A stretch of DNA of 64,000 nucleotides from Paulinella micropora (taxonomy: Eukaryota > Cercozoa > Imbricatea > Euglyphida). The position numbers were made by a program, and so were the translations under genes. Positions 11,072 to 22,370 of this stretch are shown here, one piece after another. Every line of letters begins with the position of its first letter. Position 1 is the first letter of the stretch. Location of the stretch: the NCBI GenBank assembly GCA_009731375.1, contig BJOX01000344.1:543531-607530 (forward strand), in the 5' to 3' direction. The notes beneath the pieces were generated by a model, which was given only the letters and a program-made list of their open reading frames with translations, searched no databases and was not told where the DNA came from.

Positions 11072-12905
11072 TTATTTACCTTGTTCACAAAAGGGGCGGA
11101 TTTTTCTACCTGCCGGACACTGATAGGCCTCGCGCGTTACGCGAGGGTCCGAGGGCTTATTGGGTGCCCCCCCATCACATATACTTGACGTGATCGTGTC
11201 AGGATCTACAGCCGGCGTCGCTTTTGCGACGGTGTCTTTGGGTAAGGGATTGGGTAAACCGACCTCTATGGTAAGGTCAGCGACCGTGTCCGGCTTGTTT
11301 GGTACACGCTCCCGACGGTTGTCGTCGCTACCCATCACTATATCCTTATCCCTCGTCTCAACGCTATCCTCTATCGGTGAGGTCGTAGCCTCTATCATGG
11401 GACTATACAGAGTTTCGGTTGGCGATTGGGCCGGGACCGTGAAAAGAAGAGTCGGAGCCACTACGGTTGGCCGTGCGGCTGTCCCCATGGCCGCCTTAGT
11501 TTGCCTGCCAGCACAAGGTGTATCTGTCCCACTCAGGAGCAAGGAGGACGCTCCCAAGGGCGAAGCACCACGTGTCGTTGACTCGGGTGTGGACGTATTG
11601 GGCGGCCCACGGTTATTTGTTCTTGGGTTTCTTGTTTCCCGTCTTCGCCTTTTTGACGCCTGCATGGAGCATAGGGGCATCTGAGGTCTGAGAGGGTGTG
11701 TATGTGTATGTAATGTACCGATCAGGTGTTCTTTCGCGGGCATATAACATGCCACTTCGTCGTACTTCCTGCCCTGGCTTCGGTACCTTTCCACCCGAGC
11801 TTTGGCCTCGGTTGAGTACTGGGACAGCCAGGGCGGGTCTTGCCCGGGCGGCAAGAAGTACGTCGTCCCATCGGGATGGACGTCGGGAATTCGGATGCCT
11901 TCGTTGTAGTTGTCCTTAGGGTTGAGGACCCACTTGCCATCCCTCTTCACCTTGGATCGCCCCACGTACCAACGGTGGATATACCATTTGATTGGTTCCA
12001 CCCGTTCTTGACCCTGGCGTGGGTGTTGGTATTGACAAGAATTTGACCATTGGCACGGGGCGACCCACAGTCGGCTGTCCTCAAGCGGGTTGAAGATGAC
12101 CGCATGCATCATATAATCACAGCACTCCGCACCTGGGCTTTTGTGCCACGGTCCCGCAATGGTCTCGTTAAAAAGGCCAAACGAGCAATTGTACGGGCCC
12201 GGGATCGGTGGGAGGTGAGATAGCGGTTTGACCACGCCGCTGTCACCGAGCTTTCTCTTGCCCGAACCCTCGGATGTGGGCCCGCCCCGTGTAGGAGAGC
12301 ACGGAACCGGGGGCGGTGACAACGGTGGTGGAGATGCGAACCCAGAGGAAGGGTAATACTGGTAGGACATGGGCGGTGGAGGAGGAGACATTGGCGGTGG
12401 GGGAGGCAGATATGGGAGTGCCGTCCCGCCAGCCGGAGGCATCGAGTTGAACGTGCCGGTGGCCGTGGTGGCCGAGTTGGTCGCCCCCCCCAAATGGAAG
12501 TGAGGGCGGTGGAGGGGTGTACGACGAGCTAGAGGAGCTCGAGGAGCTATAGGGGCTCCTGGACGAGCTAGACCACGATTGACGGTGGTTGGACCAGCTG
12601 CTGCCGGTCACGAAAGTCCACACGTCAAACTCTTGGCCCGGTTTGGCCTGGTGGTCCTCAAGCGTGCTACCCGTGATCGTCATCGCTCTAAGCAGGACAT
12701 CGGCCCGCTTGGCTCTTTCGGTCTTGTCCGAGGTAAAGACATCGGTAGCAAAGGTGCTGCTTGTCCAGTGGGATATTTCGCACATACGGTCTGTTCGAAA
12801 CCGCACGATTTTGAAGTTCGTGTTATACAAGTCCTGGGCTTTGGTTAGGACATTCCGGACGAACGTCTCGCCATCCGTCCGCCCTTGTTGTGGCTCGGCT
12901 TTCAC
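11072..12905 (-). pseudogene. C-terminal gag-like region, proline-rich and Cys/His-containing
   Basis: Two overlapping frames join through a slip in a C8 homopolymer near 12,485. The first (12,905 to about 12,490) has RFRTDRMCEISHW and a serine run. The second (about 12,490 to 11,072) has a PPPPP-rich segment, then a Cys/His/Trp-rich block (YNCSFGLFNE, ECCDYMMHA, CQWSNSCQYQH, WYIHRWYVGR), then a disordered Ser/Thr/Pro tail. The position upstream of protease fits gag. The Cys-rich block is not a canonical CCHC knuckle, so the domain is unrecognised. Confidence 0.55.
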
Positions 12906-12955
12906 TGCTCAGGACTGCCAACACCAACGAAGCGAAATCGGTCTTCACTAAGTTG

Positions 12956-14631
12956 TTAACAGTTTCTGTGGGAGATCGATGATGGACGAGATTGCCACAT
13001 CGTCTTCCCACATCCGCCTGGCGGCGTCCTGGACCAGGTCGACAGCAATATGGGGGAGCATAATGTAGCCCCAATCTGCTGCGGATATGAACTGGCGGAG
13101 CATGTAATGTGGGAGCTGGTCGAGTGTGAGTTTCCCCTACCCCACACCAGCTTCGCCAGTCATCTGCCAAGTAGGCTAGTCCGTGGTGAGTAGCGTCTGA
13201 GATGGCCACCCACCCACAAGACTGTTCAGCAGTTGCTTCATATCGGCTACCGTAAGTGCGTGACTGGCCACGATCCGATCCAGGGCAGCATAAGCCATTA
13301 GGAGCTTAAGGCCCTCTCGATACGGGAGTCTCGCACTTTGCGTGTGTGCTCCAAAGTCAAAGTTGACATGGTCACGAACAGCTCGCAACGCCGCGTCCAC
13401 CCATTTATGACTGGTGTCCTCAGTCTTTGTCTTAGGTGGGCGATGGCATTCGATGGGTGCATCCCTATCTATGTTTATCCACCATATTCCGTCGACTTGA
13501 TACACGACGAAAAGTGATTATCGAGCTACCCCCGGTGTGGAGGCAGTGCGATCGTCACCCACTGCATGTACGGCTATTTGGATCCGTAGGCAGTCGGAAA
13601 TGGCTTGGAGGATGAGGTCTACCACAGTGAGGTAGTTGGTTACATAGAGGGTAGCCGCCGGATGAGGGGCCACTGGTACTGTGGTCTCCTCGTCAGACAG
13701 GTCAAGGAGTGTCGTGGGAGTGGTTCGGATCTTAAGCCAGGTTAGGAACAATGATACCTTGGCGAAAGGGTCAGTCGGGGTTTCCACCGCGTCAAGGAAT
13801 TACACGAGGTCGTCATAGGCTGGGGAGGTCGGTGGGATTATGGCATCCCGCCAGTGTTTTTGTTCCATCAAAACACGTTCTCACATCCCAGTGACGTTCT
13901 CGAGTCCCTTGAGGGTGACTACGGCCCTTGTCGTGAGGTTGGCCTGGACACGGTTTAGGTAGTTGGCATCGGGCCAATACAGAGTGTCCACGCCAGCGGC
14001 ATCAGGTGCAGTTACGGCAGTGATGATGGCTGTTTGTTCACTAGCGTATTTGCTGCAAGTGAGTGTTTGCCTTAGGCGTGGGACTTGTTGGTGGTATGTT
14101 TGCCAAGCCTCATCGAGAAGCCTGTCGCGACACATACATAAGTCCTCCCAAAGTGTTATAAGGTCCACTATCGATTTGGGTTCTACGTGGGTTAGTGGAC
14201 ATTAAGCCAAGCACCCTGTCTTTTCCCTCCACCACCATGGTTGCTCGGGTCCAATGGTTGATGTCCCCATACATATTGTTATGGATATGAGGGGCTGCGA
14301 GAGGGAAATGGTACTGGTTTGCAGGGTCAACTGGGGATGCTGGCCATCCCGTGGGTCCCGTCATGTCCAAACTAGTCTGAGGGACAGGGATGACAGGGAT
14401 TGTGGTTCGGGTCAAGATCAATGCGCCCCCAGCGTCTCTCCAGGGGGACTGTGGGATAGGTGCAGCATTTTTGGCATCACGACCGAATATATCGGCACGA
14501 TTCGGCACGGGTGTCTGGAAGGGACCAGCCCCAGTGGTCGTGTCGTCAGCGTGACCTTGGTTGTCCATAGCTGATCGATCAGCCTCTTGTGTGGGCGAGT
14601 CCCACATACCAGCCATTATGGGTTCGTTCAC
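12956..14631 (-). pseudogene. N-terminal gag-like region, multiply interrupted
   Basis: Successive short frames (14,631-14,110; 14,168-13,881; 13,805-13,518; 13,505-13,176; 13,209-12,956) are separated by stops or frame changes. They contain helix-prone sequence such as DLITLWEDLCMCRDRLL and TNYLTVVDLILQAISD. No motif allows a family assignment; gag is inferred from the order leader, this region, protease. The first ATG at 14,631 is the most 5' candidate start. Confidence 0.45.
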
Positions 14632-16123
14632 TTGGGTCGTTTCTTTTTGGGGATACGCCGTGCACGAATTGGTGGCGAAGTGTCAGTGTGTGGGACAAGG
14701 CGTCTTCTGGCAGATGTCTTGTTTGGAGTGTCAGCAGCTTATTTTTGTGCAAGACGTCAGCTGTTGGCCGTCTTGATATTTAAGCAGCGTGTGGCTTGGT
14801 CGGTAGGTGTTGGTTCGTTCGTTGTCTGTATAGAGACAGTTGTTATTGTTATTATTATTATTATTTTTTTTCCGGTGTGCGTGTGTAAGCAAGTGATAGG
14901 ATGCGCGTAGATAGGTTTGAGATTACTCACCCCCCTTTGGTAGGGGAACCTCACGCCTTGCAAAACACTTGCCAGTTGTATTGGAACTGGGGCCCCCTAC
15001 AATTACAAGCACGACTCCGTACCTGAGAGGTAGGGAGGAAACGATACTTCTGAAATAGTCAGAAGTGATGGCCCCTTTTCCCAATAGGAAGGTGAAAAGG
15101 ATTAGGGAGCTGGTTGCTCAAGCCTTTCGTATCGTTTGGAACCCTCGGTAGGGTATCCAATCCCTGGTTGGGACTCCTTAGTTTCCCTTTTCAGCTTAGG
15201 AAGTTCTGTGTGTGTGTGTGCGTGTGTGTGTGTGTGTGTGGCTACCGAGTGCAAAGTAGGTAATGACTCCTTGGTGAGCCACAATAGGAGCACTGCTGTA
15301 AAATCCTTCCCTGACCCTAGGTGACCTGTTGGATATAGGTGGGTGAGGAGGGAGTGAAGTGTGGAGGTAGGAGAGTGATTTGTTGCTTGAAATTTTCGGC
15401 GAAATTGGAATCGCCAAAAATGAACAAATGAAACGTCTGGTTGACGTCACCGTGCGTCTATCTCCTTTTGTCTTGGCCTATATTCCCACTAAATAGCCTC
15501 CCTACCCCCTGCAAATTGGCTGCAATGGAGGGGCGGAGTATGAGCTAGTTTGCACAATCAGACTTTGGTGCACAGCACTCGTTTTCTGTTTTCTGTCTGT
15601 CTATGTATGCTCTCTACTCCCTTGTGCACTTTGGATGCTTGGAAGTGGGCACGAAATGGCAGAACAAGTGAGTGTTGTTGTTGGAAGACAAATTGGATTG
15701 TCTGTGCAGTCTGTTTCGGATGATGGATAGAGGATATGACGTGGTTTGTAGGTGTGTGTGTGGGAGTTCGTTACTGTCGTATACGTTTGCTCCCCTTGCC
15801 ACCCAACCACCTACACTCTACCCTTCTCTCATATCTCTCTGTTATGTCCTCACACTATGTATACGATTAGTTGTATTGTGCGGGAGGAGGAGATAGTGGG
15901 AGGGTGTGTATAGGTGTCAACAGAGATTGAGTCGTACGTGTCTGTTTGCCACACGTTCCTGCCTTGAAAATAGGCAGAAAATGAGCAAATAGGAACAGAA
16001 CACGCACGTCCTCTCCTCCCCGTATTTCTCTATCTATCTTGTGCAATGGATCCTTTCTCCTTATTTATACGTTGCAAAGAATAGGGATAGCGAAGCGTCA
16101 AACTTGTCGTAAAATGGAAAACA
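14632..16123 (-). other. 5' leader of element 1
   Basis: About 1.5 kb between the primer-binding site and the first gag frame. It contains a (TG)n/(CA)n tract at about 15,208-15,240 and no conserved frame. It probably holds the packaging and untranslated leader sequence. Confidence 0.5.
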
Positions 16124-16137
16124 GGTATGGGACTCCA
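16124..16137 (-). promoter_or_regulatory. Primer-binding site of element 1
   Basis: On the minus strand, TGGAGTCCCATACC begins two bases after the LTR end (CAAAA-G). The initial TGG is complementary to a tRNA CCA end. The particular tRNA is not assigned. Confidence 0.65.
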
Positions 16138-16138
16138 C

Positions 16139-16493
16139 TTTTGCCGGTTCGATGTCAAAAGAATATATATTTATTGATGCCTATCCTTTTACTCAACCAC
16201 ATTCAACAACTTCGCCAGTAACCCAATCTTCTTCACTTATATAAATAAAGATCAAAGATGGTGGGAAAATGTGGGAGACTAGCGAAGCCCAAAAACAACC
16301 AAGGCAAACACCAGCCAGTTCCCGTTGTCCGGTCTAACGATAATATATTCTGACCTAAAAAGGGTAACGGACCTTTTTAGTAATATTATCATTATCCGGT
16401 TAAGAGTGTTATTAATAGGAACAATCTCTCATTGTGTCTGGACCGACACGGGGTATTAATAAAGTAGCACATATTTACCTATCTGCGCCTACA
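16139..16493 (-). repeat. 5' LTR of element 1
   Basis: Pairs with 1,294-1,646. It supplies the TATA-like TTTATATAAG for minus-strand transcription. The flanking ATAA at 16,494-16,497 repeats 1,290-1,293. Confidence 0.9.
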
Positions 16494-16497
16494 ATAA

Positions 16498-17939
16498 CCG
16501 ACAGACCGGAAGGGTAAGTATCAAGTTGCCATTTTATACTGGGTAGGCCAGCATAATCCCTTCTCCCCCCCCTGAGCGCGCTCACCCCTATGCGCGCGAG
16601 AAGTCCAACTTACACCGCCGCCGACCAACCTCGGGATAGAATGCAAATACGAACCTGAGTGACGGTCGACGCCGTACTACGGTACTCGTATTAATATATT
16701 ACTACTGAAACAATATTTCAAGTTGGGCCATTCGCCAACACTTACACTGCGTAAGATTTTGAGTGACTTCAAGTTGGGTAATTCGCCAACATTTCAAGTG
16801 TGACCCGCCCCCACCCGTCGCCCGATATTACAGGTACCCGTTATGAAGTGGTAAGTGTTCTCGAGTAATATAAGTTCCCGCAAGCCTGAATAAAGCTGTT
16901 GCCCATTACTTATACGCCATATTGCTCGAACCCACTTAGCACTTCCCCATCGCCCACAAAGCCGTTACCCATATTACCGTTACCAACTGTTACTAAATAA
17001 AATACTTACCACTTCACCGACGACGGGGAAGGGTCATCGACATACAATGCACCGAGATAGTATAGACCGACACTAGGTCGGGGGGACGATGAAAGACTAG
17101 ACTCATGCCGGCTTTGCCCCGATCGATCCGTGCCCCTTCCCGATCAATCCGCCCCTCGTCTCGCGAATGCTTAGCATCATAAAAATATTGCCCTCTTGAG
17201 AATTGTGACTCGAACGCCTCGTGCCCGCGCCCCCCTCGGGTGATGTCGCTCTCTCCTCATTGGTTCCCATGTGCTCCACTTTTATCCGCCGTCTGTTTCC
17301 CCATGTATCAAGGTAATCCCGACCCGTCGTGGTTAAATCAAGTCATCTACTTAAATCACGCCTGCATCTGTTTGTTTGGTTTTAATAGCCCCCTGATGCG
17401 CCCTGGCACGATGGTAAGCCATGTTCTAAGACCAAAGTGCGGAAGACTCGATAGGAGTTAACCTCAACGATCAATAAATTCCTACAATTAAGTAGAATGG
17501 GGAAGTTCGTTGTGTCTGAACTATGCTGTCTAGCTACGCGACACGTTTGGGGTGGTTGCCTTCAGCCTACCCACGAAATGGTGTCGACTGCCTGCCGCAC
17601 GTCGACCCTTGCACTGAGACAAAGTGCGACTGATTAAAGCTGCTGACGCAGAGTTCGCTAATCTAGGCTCGATAACCTGCTTGACTATTATTATTAATAT
17701 AATAAGTATGATCTATGATAGCAACTACACTCTATCAGCAGAACTACAGCTTTAATAAGAAAAGGCGCCAACAGAACACGCCACGTAACTTGACTGGCCT
17801 GATCATAAGTAATGGCTCAGAGTCTACCGACACCGTTACTCGGATACGGCCGGCACTTAACTATTAATTAAGATTATTAGTTCCAACAATTGGTAGCGTT
17901 TTATGTGTGTGAGCGTATATTCAGCTTTTATTTCAACGA
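16498..17939. other. Unassigned intergenic DNA
   Basis: No gene recognised over 1.4 kb. A short imperfect direct repeat (CAAGTTGGG..ATTCGCCAACA) occurs at about 16,719 and 16,770. The start (16,535-16,620) weakly resembles 600-680, suggesting an old repeat shared with the left edge of the window. Confidence 0.5.
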
Positions 17940-18684
17940 TATGATTGTTCAGTGATTTACATACATATGCATGGCGTTCATTGATTTTCTTTTACCTGTT
18001 GGGTTACATGCGGTGATGTTGATGTTATCTACTCTTATCATAAGTTGCTGTAGTACGTAATTAACTCTCGACTTCATCTGTTTCTTTGTGCTTGGATTAA
18101 GGCTAAGCAAGTGGATAGTAACTGCGTGCATTTACATCTGGTAATTGTTAAAAACTAATGCTTTGTCGTATATACATTTTGTGTTTGTCGTCAGTTTGAA
18201 GCGAAGTTAGGTCACGTTCTGCAATGTTTGCTGTACATTCAAATGACAGGTACGTTGATGTATTCTGGGTATTAATATTTGGATCATATCAAAGTTGACT
18301 TTGACTATCTTATGTGTTTTGTTCATGTACCCGGACAGCCTATCTATCGCCAGGTGCGATTCAGCAGATGATATGGTCACCTTCTGATATTAATATGAAT
18401 GTTTCTTCTGGTCAGACCTAGCAAATTTTCGCTGCAGACAGTCACTGATATTAAGTAGTAATTTTGTTCATCTAAGTACAGGGTGAGACTTGTGTGTTGG
18501 GTAGTGTTGCACTTGTGATGTGGATGGTTTTGCTCTTTATTCTACTCATGTGTCGGCCGAGCTGCGTCTTTGCTGAGATGTCCTAGGCCCTAATTAAGGG
18601 GGAGCATTGGACAAATTAATTCGATCCTAGTCCACTACAACATAACCGTACAGTCACGGTATCTTCACTCCTATTACTTAATAC
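17940..18684 (+). mobile_element. Copia-type 3' end fragment (polypurine tract plus LTR start)
   Basis: About 650 bp of 3' noncoding sequence end in the polypurine tract AATTAAGGGGGAGC (about 18,592-18,605). LTR-like sequence TTGGACAAATTAATTCG follows and is cut off at 18,684 by the LTR of element 2. An inverted, diverged copy lies at 39,170-39,840. The tract resembles TTAAGGGGGAGC in front of the intact copia 3' LTR at 28,584. No coding remnant is kept. Confidence 0.65.
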
Positions 18685-19044
18685 TTTTGCCGGTTCTGGT
18701 CTAAAAGAATATATTTAATAATGCCTCTTCTTTATTACAACCAATTCAAGCCACTCTGCAAATAACCCAATCTTCTGTGCTTATATAAATAAGGATCAAA
18801 GATGGTGGGAAAATGTGGGAGACTAGCGGAGCCAAAAACAACCAAGGGAAACACCTGGTCCTGAGCCAATGCCCGTTGTCCGGCCTAACGATAATATATT
18901 CCGGTCGAAATAATGTAACGGCCACTTCTAGTAATATTATCGTTACCCGGTTAAGAGGGTTATTAATATTAACTGCCTCTTATTGTGTCTGGACTGACAC
19001 AGGGGTATATTAAAGTAGCACATATTTACCTATCTGCGCCTACA
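18685..19044 (-). repeat. 3' LTR of element 2
   Basis: 360 bp clearly homologous to the element 1 LTRs, with the same termini on the minus strand (TGTAGGCGCAG to CCGGCAAAA). It is more diverged from both element 1 LTRs than they are from each other. Confidence 0.85.
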
Positions 19045-19902
19045 ATCCCCCCTCCCAGGTTTATCCGATAACCCCTGTTTATTAGGAGTAGAGAGGTAAA
19101 TGTGAGCGGTAGGAATATGGAGGCTGTCGATGTTTGTCTCGAGGTTGATGGCGTCCCTTCCTTCTTGGGATCGTATAGGCGATTGAAGGAGAGAAGTGTA
19201 ACTGTAGGCGTTACTCCGAGTGATTTGGAATTCGGAAAGTTGTGCGAAATTCAAATTTGATTTCTATTTTAATTTTCAAATTTGAATTTTGAATTTCGCT
19301 CTACACTCTCCCCCCTGATGACTCTTGTCATGCAAATATTAATGTGAGGAGTAACTTCTTTCGGTCTGGCTTCCACACATCGGGCGCGTTAGCAAATCTT
19401 ACCTTAGGCTGGCAAGGTCTGTTAACGTGCCCCTATCAACGCTCCACGGGCTCCCTTGATGGGACGGAGGCTAATCAGGGTTGAAACATTGGGCAACTCA
19501 ACAAATCTTTCCCTCGGCCGGCAAGATCTGTTGTCGTGGGATAGATCAGCAAAGCTTTCCTTTGGTCGGGAAGATTTGTTGACATACCCCCACTAACGCG
19601 CCACGGATCCCCTTGATGGGACAGAGGCTAATCGAAGCTGAGAGGAAGTCCGCCCGATAGGTCGCGAGACATAAGGGAACCTCCCAGCATCCTCCCTTGT
19701 GTCGAGGATATCGATCCTCCTGATCCTGGGGCTATTAGTCGGTTGTCAGCTTGGTGCGGATGACAACCGACTAATAGCCCCGTCCATTTGTTGGAATGGA
19801 CGGGCGCTTTGTCTAGGTTTTTGTTTTGTTTTGGTTGTCCTCGGTGGACTTTTCGTGGAGTTAATATACATCGAGCCATCGCGAAGTTCTTGTAGAAAGT
19901 GT
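19045..19902 (-). other. 3' noncoding region of element 2
   Basis: Parallels 1,647-2,530. An imperfect inverted repeat around GGGGCTATTAGTCGGTTGTC (about 19,728-19,783) would form a stem-loop just 3' of ORF-Y. No gene seen. Confidence 0.6.
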
Positions 19903-20541
19903 CTAAAATTGTACAACCTTCGTTGGAAACGTCTCAAAATGCGTCATACTCGTCCGCCTCCAGGTATTGCATATATTCGCCCTCCGGGAGCTCGAGGATG
20001 TGCGGCCTCGCTCCTCTGGTTGGTCGAGGGGAGGAGAGTCTCGCTCGTGATCGAGCTCATACTGGAGTGTTATCCGTTCGTTGTCGGAGAGCTCAAACAT
20101 TCGAAGGGAAGACTGCGGCTGTAAATATTCGGGGTATAACCGCTGAATGATGGCCCCGAGTTTGTATTCGTAAACTTGCTCCCATCGGGGGTAGCAGTGT
20201 CGGGAGTGGTAGAGGTAGTCCCATGACTGTGTGGCCCTATGCCATCGGAATTCTACGTCTTGCACAGCCCCGTCCCACTGTAGATGAGCGTGCTGGCGGA
20301 ATTGTCTGCCCCACTCCTCAGCCCAGATCACGATGTGCTGAGGATCCGTTGGGGGTGGGCCCATGAGTGTGTTCACTGCCCGTACCACTTGTGCGTGGTT
20401 CGTCCGTAACAAACGCGCGCGAATGGGGATAAGCCATATTGCGGGTTGTTCCAGTTGGAAACGGAGGTAATGTTTTTGCCTCCGCCGTGCCGCTCCCTGA
20501 AAACGGTCGGGAATAGGCGGTCGCCGGGTGCGATTCGTCAT
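19903..20541 (-). CDS. ORF-Y of element 2 (212-residue unrecognised accessory protein)
   Basis: Uninterrupted frame starting MTNRTRRPPIPDRFQG, basic at the N-terminus and acidic and Ser-rich near the C-terminus. Conserved with element 1: HYLRFQ, RLL or RLF, several Trp residues, and YHSRHCYPRWEQVYEYKLG. No transmembrane segment, zinc motif or catalytic signature was recognised. It lies downstream of ORF-X in the same direction and is the last gene before the LTR. Intactness in an element that is otherwise decayed makes it the best reference for the family. The function is unknown; a structural or host-interaction protein is only a guess. Confidence 0.7.
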   Translation of the reverse strand: MTNRTRRPPIPDRFQGAARRRQKHYLRFQLEQPAIWLIPIRARLLRTNHAQVVRAVNTLMGPPPTDPQHIVIWAEEWGRQFRQHAHLQWDGAVQDVEFRWHRATQSWDYLYHSRHCYPRWEQVYEYKLGAIIQRLYPEYLQPQSSLRMFELSDNERITLQYELDHERDSPPLDQPEERGRTSSSSRRANICNTWRRTSMTHFETFPTKVVQF

Positions 20542-20567
20542 CCGCCTACGGTAAGTGGGCTAAGATG

Positions 20568-20775
20568 TCAGATATGCCTGGCAACATGTGGGAGGTTACG
20601 GTTATAGGACGCGCATCTCAAGGGGCAATCCAAGACCTCCTTGATCTTCCGCAACTCGTCACCTTCTGCTGCCAGCTCCAATGGGTGGTCGTGGCCCTTT
20701 CTGAGATGATAGGCCCGATACGCCTTGACCTCCTCAGGCAGGGGAACGCCCGCCCTTTCCAAGAGTAGGTAATAG
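20568..20775 (-). pseudogene. ORF-X of element 2, C-terminal end (severed by copia)
   Basis: Continues the frame interrupted at 28,892: LLERAGVPLPEEVKAYRAYH, then AEGDELRKIKE, matching the end of ORF-X in element 1 at 3,217-3,390. The copia target duplication aatag (20,771-20,775) marks the break. Confidence 0.75.
20771..20775. repeat. Target-site duplication of copia (left)
   Basis: aatag, repeated at 28,892-28,896. Joining the flanks restores continuous homology to element 1 near 3,375-3,400. Confidence 0.9.
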
Positions 20776-21083
20776 CTGAGAGTATTGACATACTATTGGG
20801 TAGTAAATCAGTCATAATAATCACTAGGCCTAGGCCGGTCAGCCGGTAGTTACTAATTGGCATTCAGTGCCTGACGAACGGAAAGTGGACCATATTATTA
20901 GATGTTCATACCATAATCAGTATAAGTATTAGTCATATATTGTTTTATTGTTAGTCTTGCGATTACCTCCATCTAATCTTGTTATTATTACCATTAAAGT
21001 TATTCAGTTCTCGCATTTCAGTAGAACCACAAAGTGTCCTTTGAAGTTCTGTCCGGTATTACATAGATTGTTACATATATCAG
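20776..21083 (+). repeat. 5' LTR of copia
   Basis: 308 bp, CTGAGAGTATTG to ATATATCAG. Differs from the 3' LTR at two positions (cctgaC/Tgaacg and acatA/Ctat). Confidence 0.95.
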
Positions 21084-21096
21084 GGTTATGAACCTT
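21082..21096 (+). promoter_or_regulatory. Copia primer-binding site, initiator-tRNA anticodon-arm type
   Basis: GGGTTATGAACC at the LTR boundary is the reverse complement of an anticodon-arm core with CAUAACC, as in eukaryotic initiator tRNA-Met. It has no TGG matching a CCA end. Drosophila copia and yeast Ty5 prime from an internal (half) initiator tRNA in this manner. The proposed gag ATG at 21,088 lies inside the site. Confidence 0.65.
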
Positions 21097-22370
21097 TCTG
21101 CGTTTGATTCTGCGTCATTGGAGAAGTCTACGATTACTACACTGACAGTGGCGAAGGAGCATCGCTTCAGCGGCGAGCATGGGACGAGGAAGTGGAGGGA
21201 TGCCTACCACGAAATCACTACCTACATCGCTGGCAAGCATCGCGAGCACCTACTGCTGGAGTTGGAACAGTGTTTACTTTATTACAAACAAACGAAGCTA
21301 ATGTTTGACAAGGAACAGGATCGCAAGCGGGCGGAGTCGGGGAAGTCTTTGAGTTCCTCACGGGCTCTGCCTACGGATGCAAAGCATGTTAAGCTGTCGG
21401 ACTTGGAGGAGGACACTGTACTACGAGCTAGACAGGAGGTCTTCTCTTTCATCTATCTGTGTTTGTCTGGCCCTGCGAAGTTGCTGGCCAGGCCGTTGTC
21501 GGAGGAACCACCGATGGACCCCAGTAAGCTGGTCAAATGCTTGGCTGAGCGGTATGGGGGCAGCACTCAGGAGTTGCTGGCGGAGCAGTGTTTTCTGACA
21601 AACTTTCGTTTCAATCTGCAAAAGGATCTGCAGTCGCAGCCGACGGAGTTCGTAAGACGCTGCGATCGTCTCCACCTGGATGGGGAGATGAGATTAAGCC
21701 TATGACGCGTCTTGGCAACTTGCTGAATGCTTTGGCTGGTATCAAGTCATCGGAGGAGTTCTACCGGGCCCAGATGAGGAGGACGGGACTGGACTTCGAC
21801 GGCTTCAAGACGAGCTTCCTGAAGGAGGTTCGAATGTGGGAGGCCCGGGGAGGGGCGAAGCAACAGCAGACTGGTGATGGTTCTGTGTTCGTGTCCTTCG
21901 CTGATGTGTATGGCCGGAAGCAGCGTCAGGCTGGTGATGGGAAGCAGCGTGCAAAGGGCAAAGGTGGATGGAAGGGAAAGGGTGATGGTACCCGGAACGG
22001 TGATGATCAACGTGGTAACGGAAATGGTGGACCGGGTGGTGGCCAGGCTGGGAATGGTGGCAAGTGTTGTTTTGCTTGCGGCAAGTGTGAGCCGAAACAT
22101 CGGTTTTTCGAGTGTACCAACCAGTGTTTCTACCAGAAAAGTCAGGCGCACAAGTCTCATAAGGGGAACCCTGAACTCAAGACTAAGTTCGCCACCTTAC
22201 TGAAACGCACTGCTACTCAGGGTAAGGGCAAGACGATGGACTCCAAGCCTCCGGCGTCTCTGTGTGCGGCGACTGGAGCTACAGCTGTCGTGGCTGAAGA
22301 GGACCCGTTTACGTTTTACCCTCCGTGCTTTCCGCCTGGGGGATCGCTGTACATGATGACCGGGGGGTGA
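21088..22370 (+). CDS. Copia gag (capsid/nucleocapsid-like), with a frameshift
   Basis: Starts MNLSAFDSASLEKST. The first frame (to 21,705) is helical and charged, with FSGEHGTRKWRDAYHEI and ELLAEQCFLTNFRF, typical of copia gag. A one-base slip in CTGGATGGGGAG near 21,688 moves it into a second frame (to 22,370) with GDEIKPMTRLGNLLNAL. This second frame ends in a basic, Gly-rich segment and a Cys-rich motif CFACGKCEPKHRFFEC. That is close to a CCHC knuckle but has three, not four, residues before His and extra cysteines. Gag would form the particle and bind RNA. Confidence 0.75.

Larger units (their letters stand above)
1294..16493 (-). mobile_element. 15.2-kb Ty3/gypsy-type LTR retrotransposon (element 1)
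   Basis: Two direct LTRs (1,294-1,646 and 16,139-16,493) flank a minus-strand interior. In transcription order it holds a leader, a degraded gag region, aspartic protease, truncated RT, RNase H, integrase, a noncoding spacer, ORF-X and ORF-Y. The tetranucleotide ATAA lies immediately outside both LTRs (1,290-1,293 and 16,494-16,497), consistent with a target-site duplication. The LTRs differ by about six substitutions and three small indels, so insertion is fairly recent. RT before integrase assigns it to Ty3/gypsy. It cannot be autonomous: the RT palm is missing and most frames are broken. The size and the two extra 3' genes are unusual for gypsy elements. Confidence 0.92.

Noticed and set aside
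15208-15240. TG repeat as a regulatory Z-DNA element of element 1
   Set aside because: Only a short simple repeat in the leader, with no counterpart available for comparison in element 2.
21588-22370. Programmed -1 frameshift between the two gag frames
   Set aside because: No X-XXY-YYZ slippery heptamer at the junction; further shifts at G runs make mutation or sequence error more likely.
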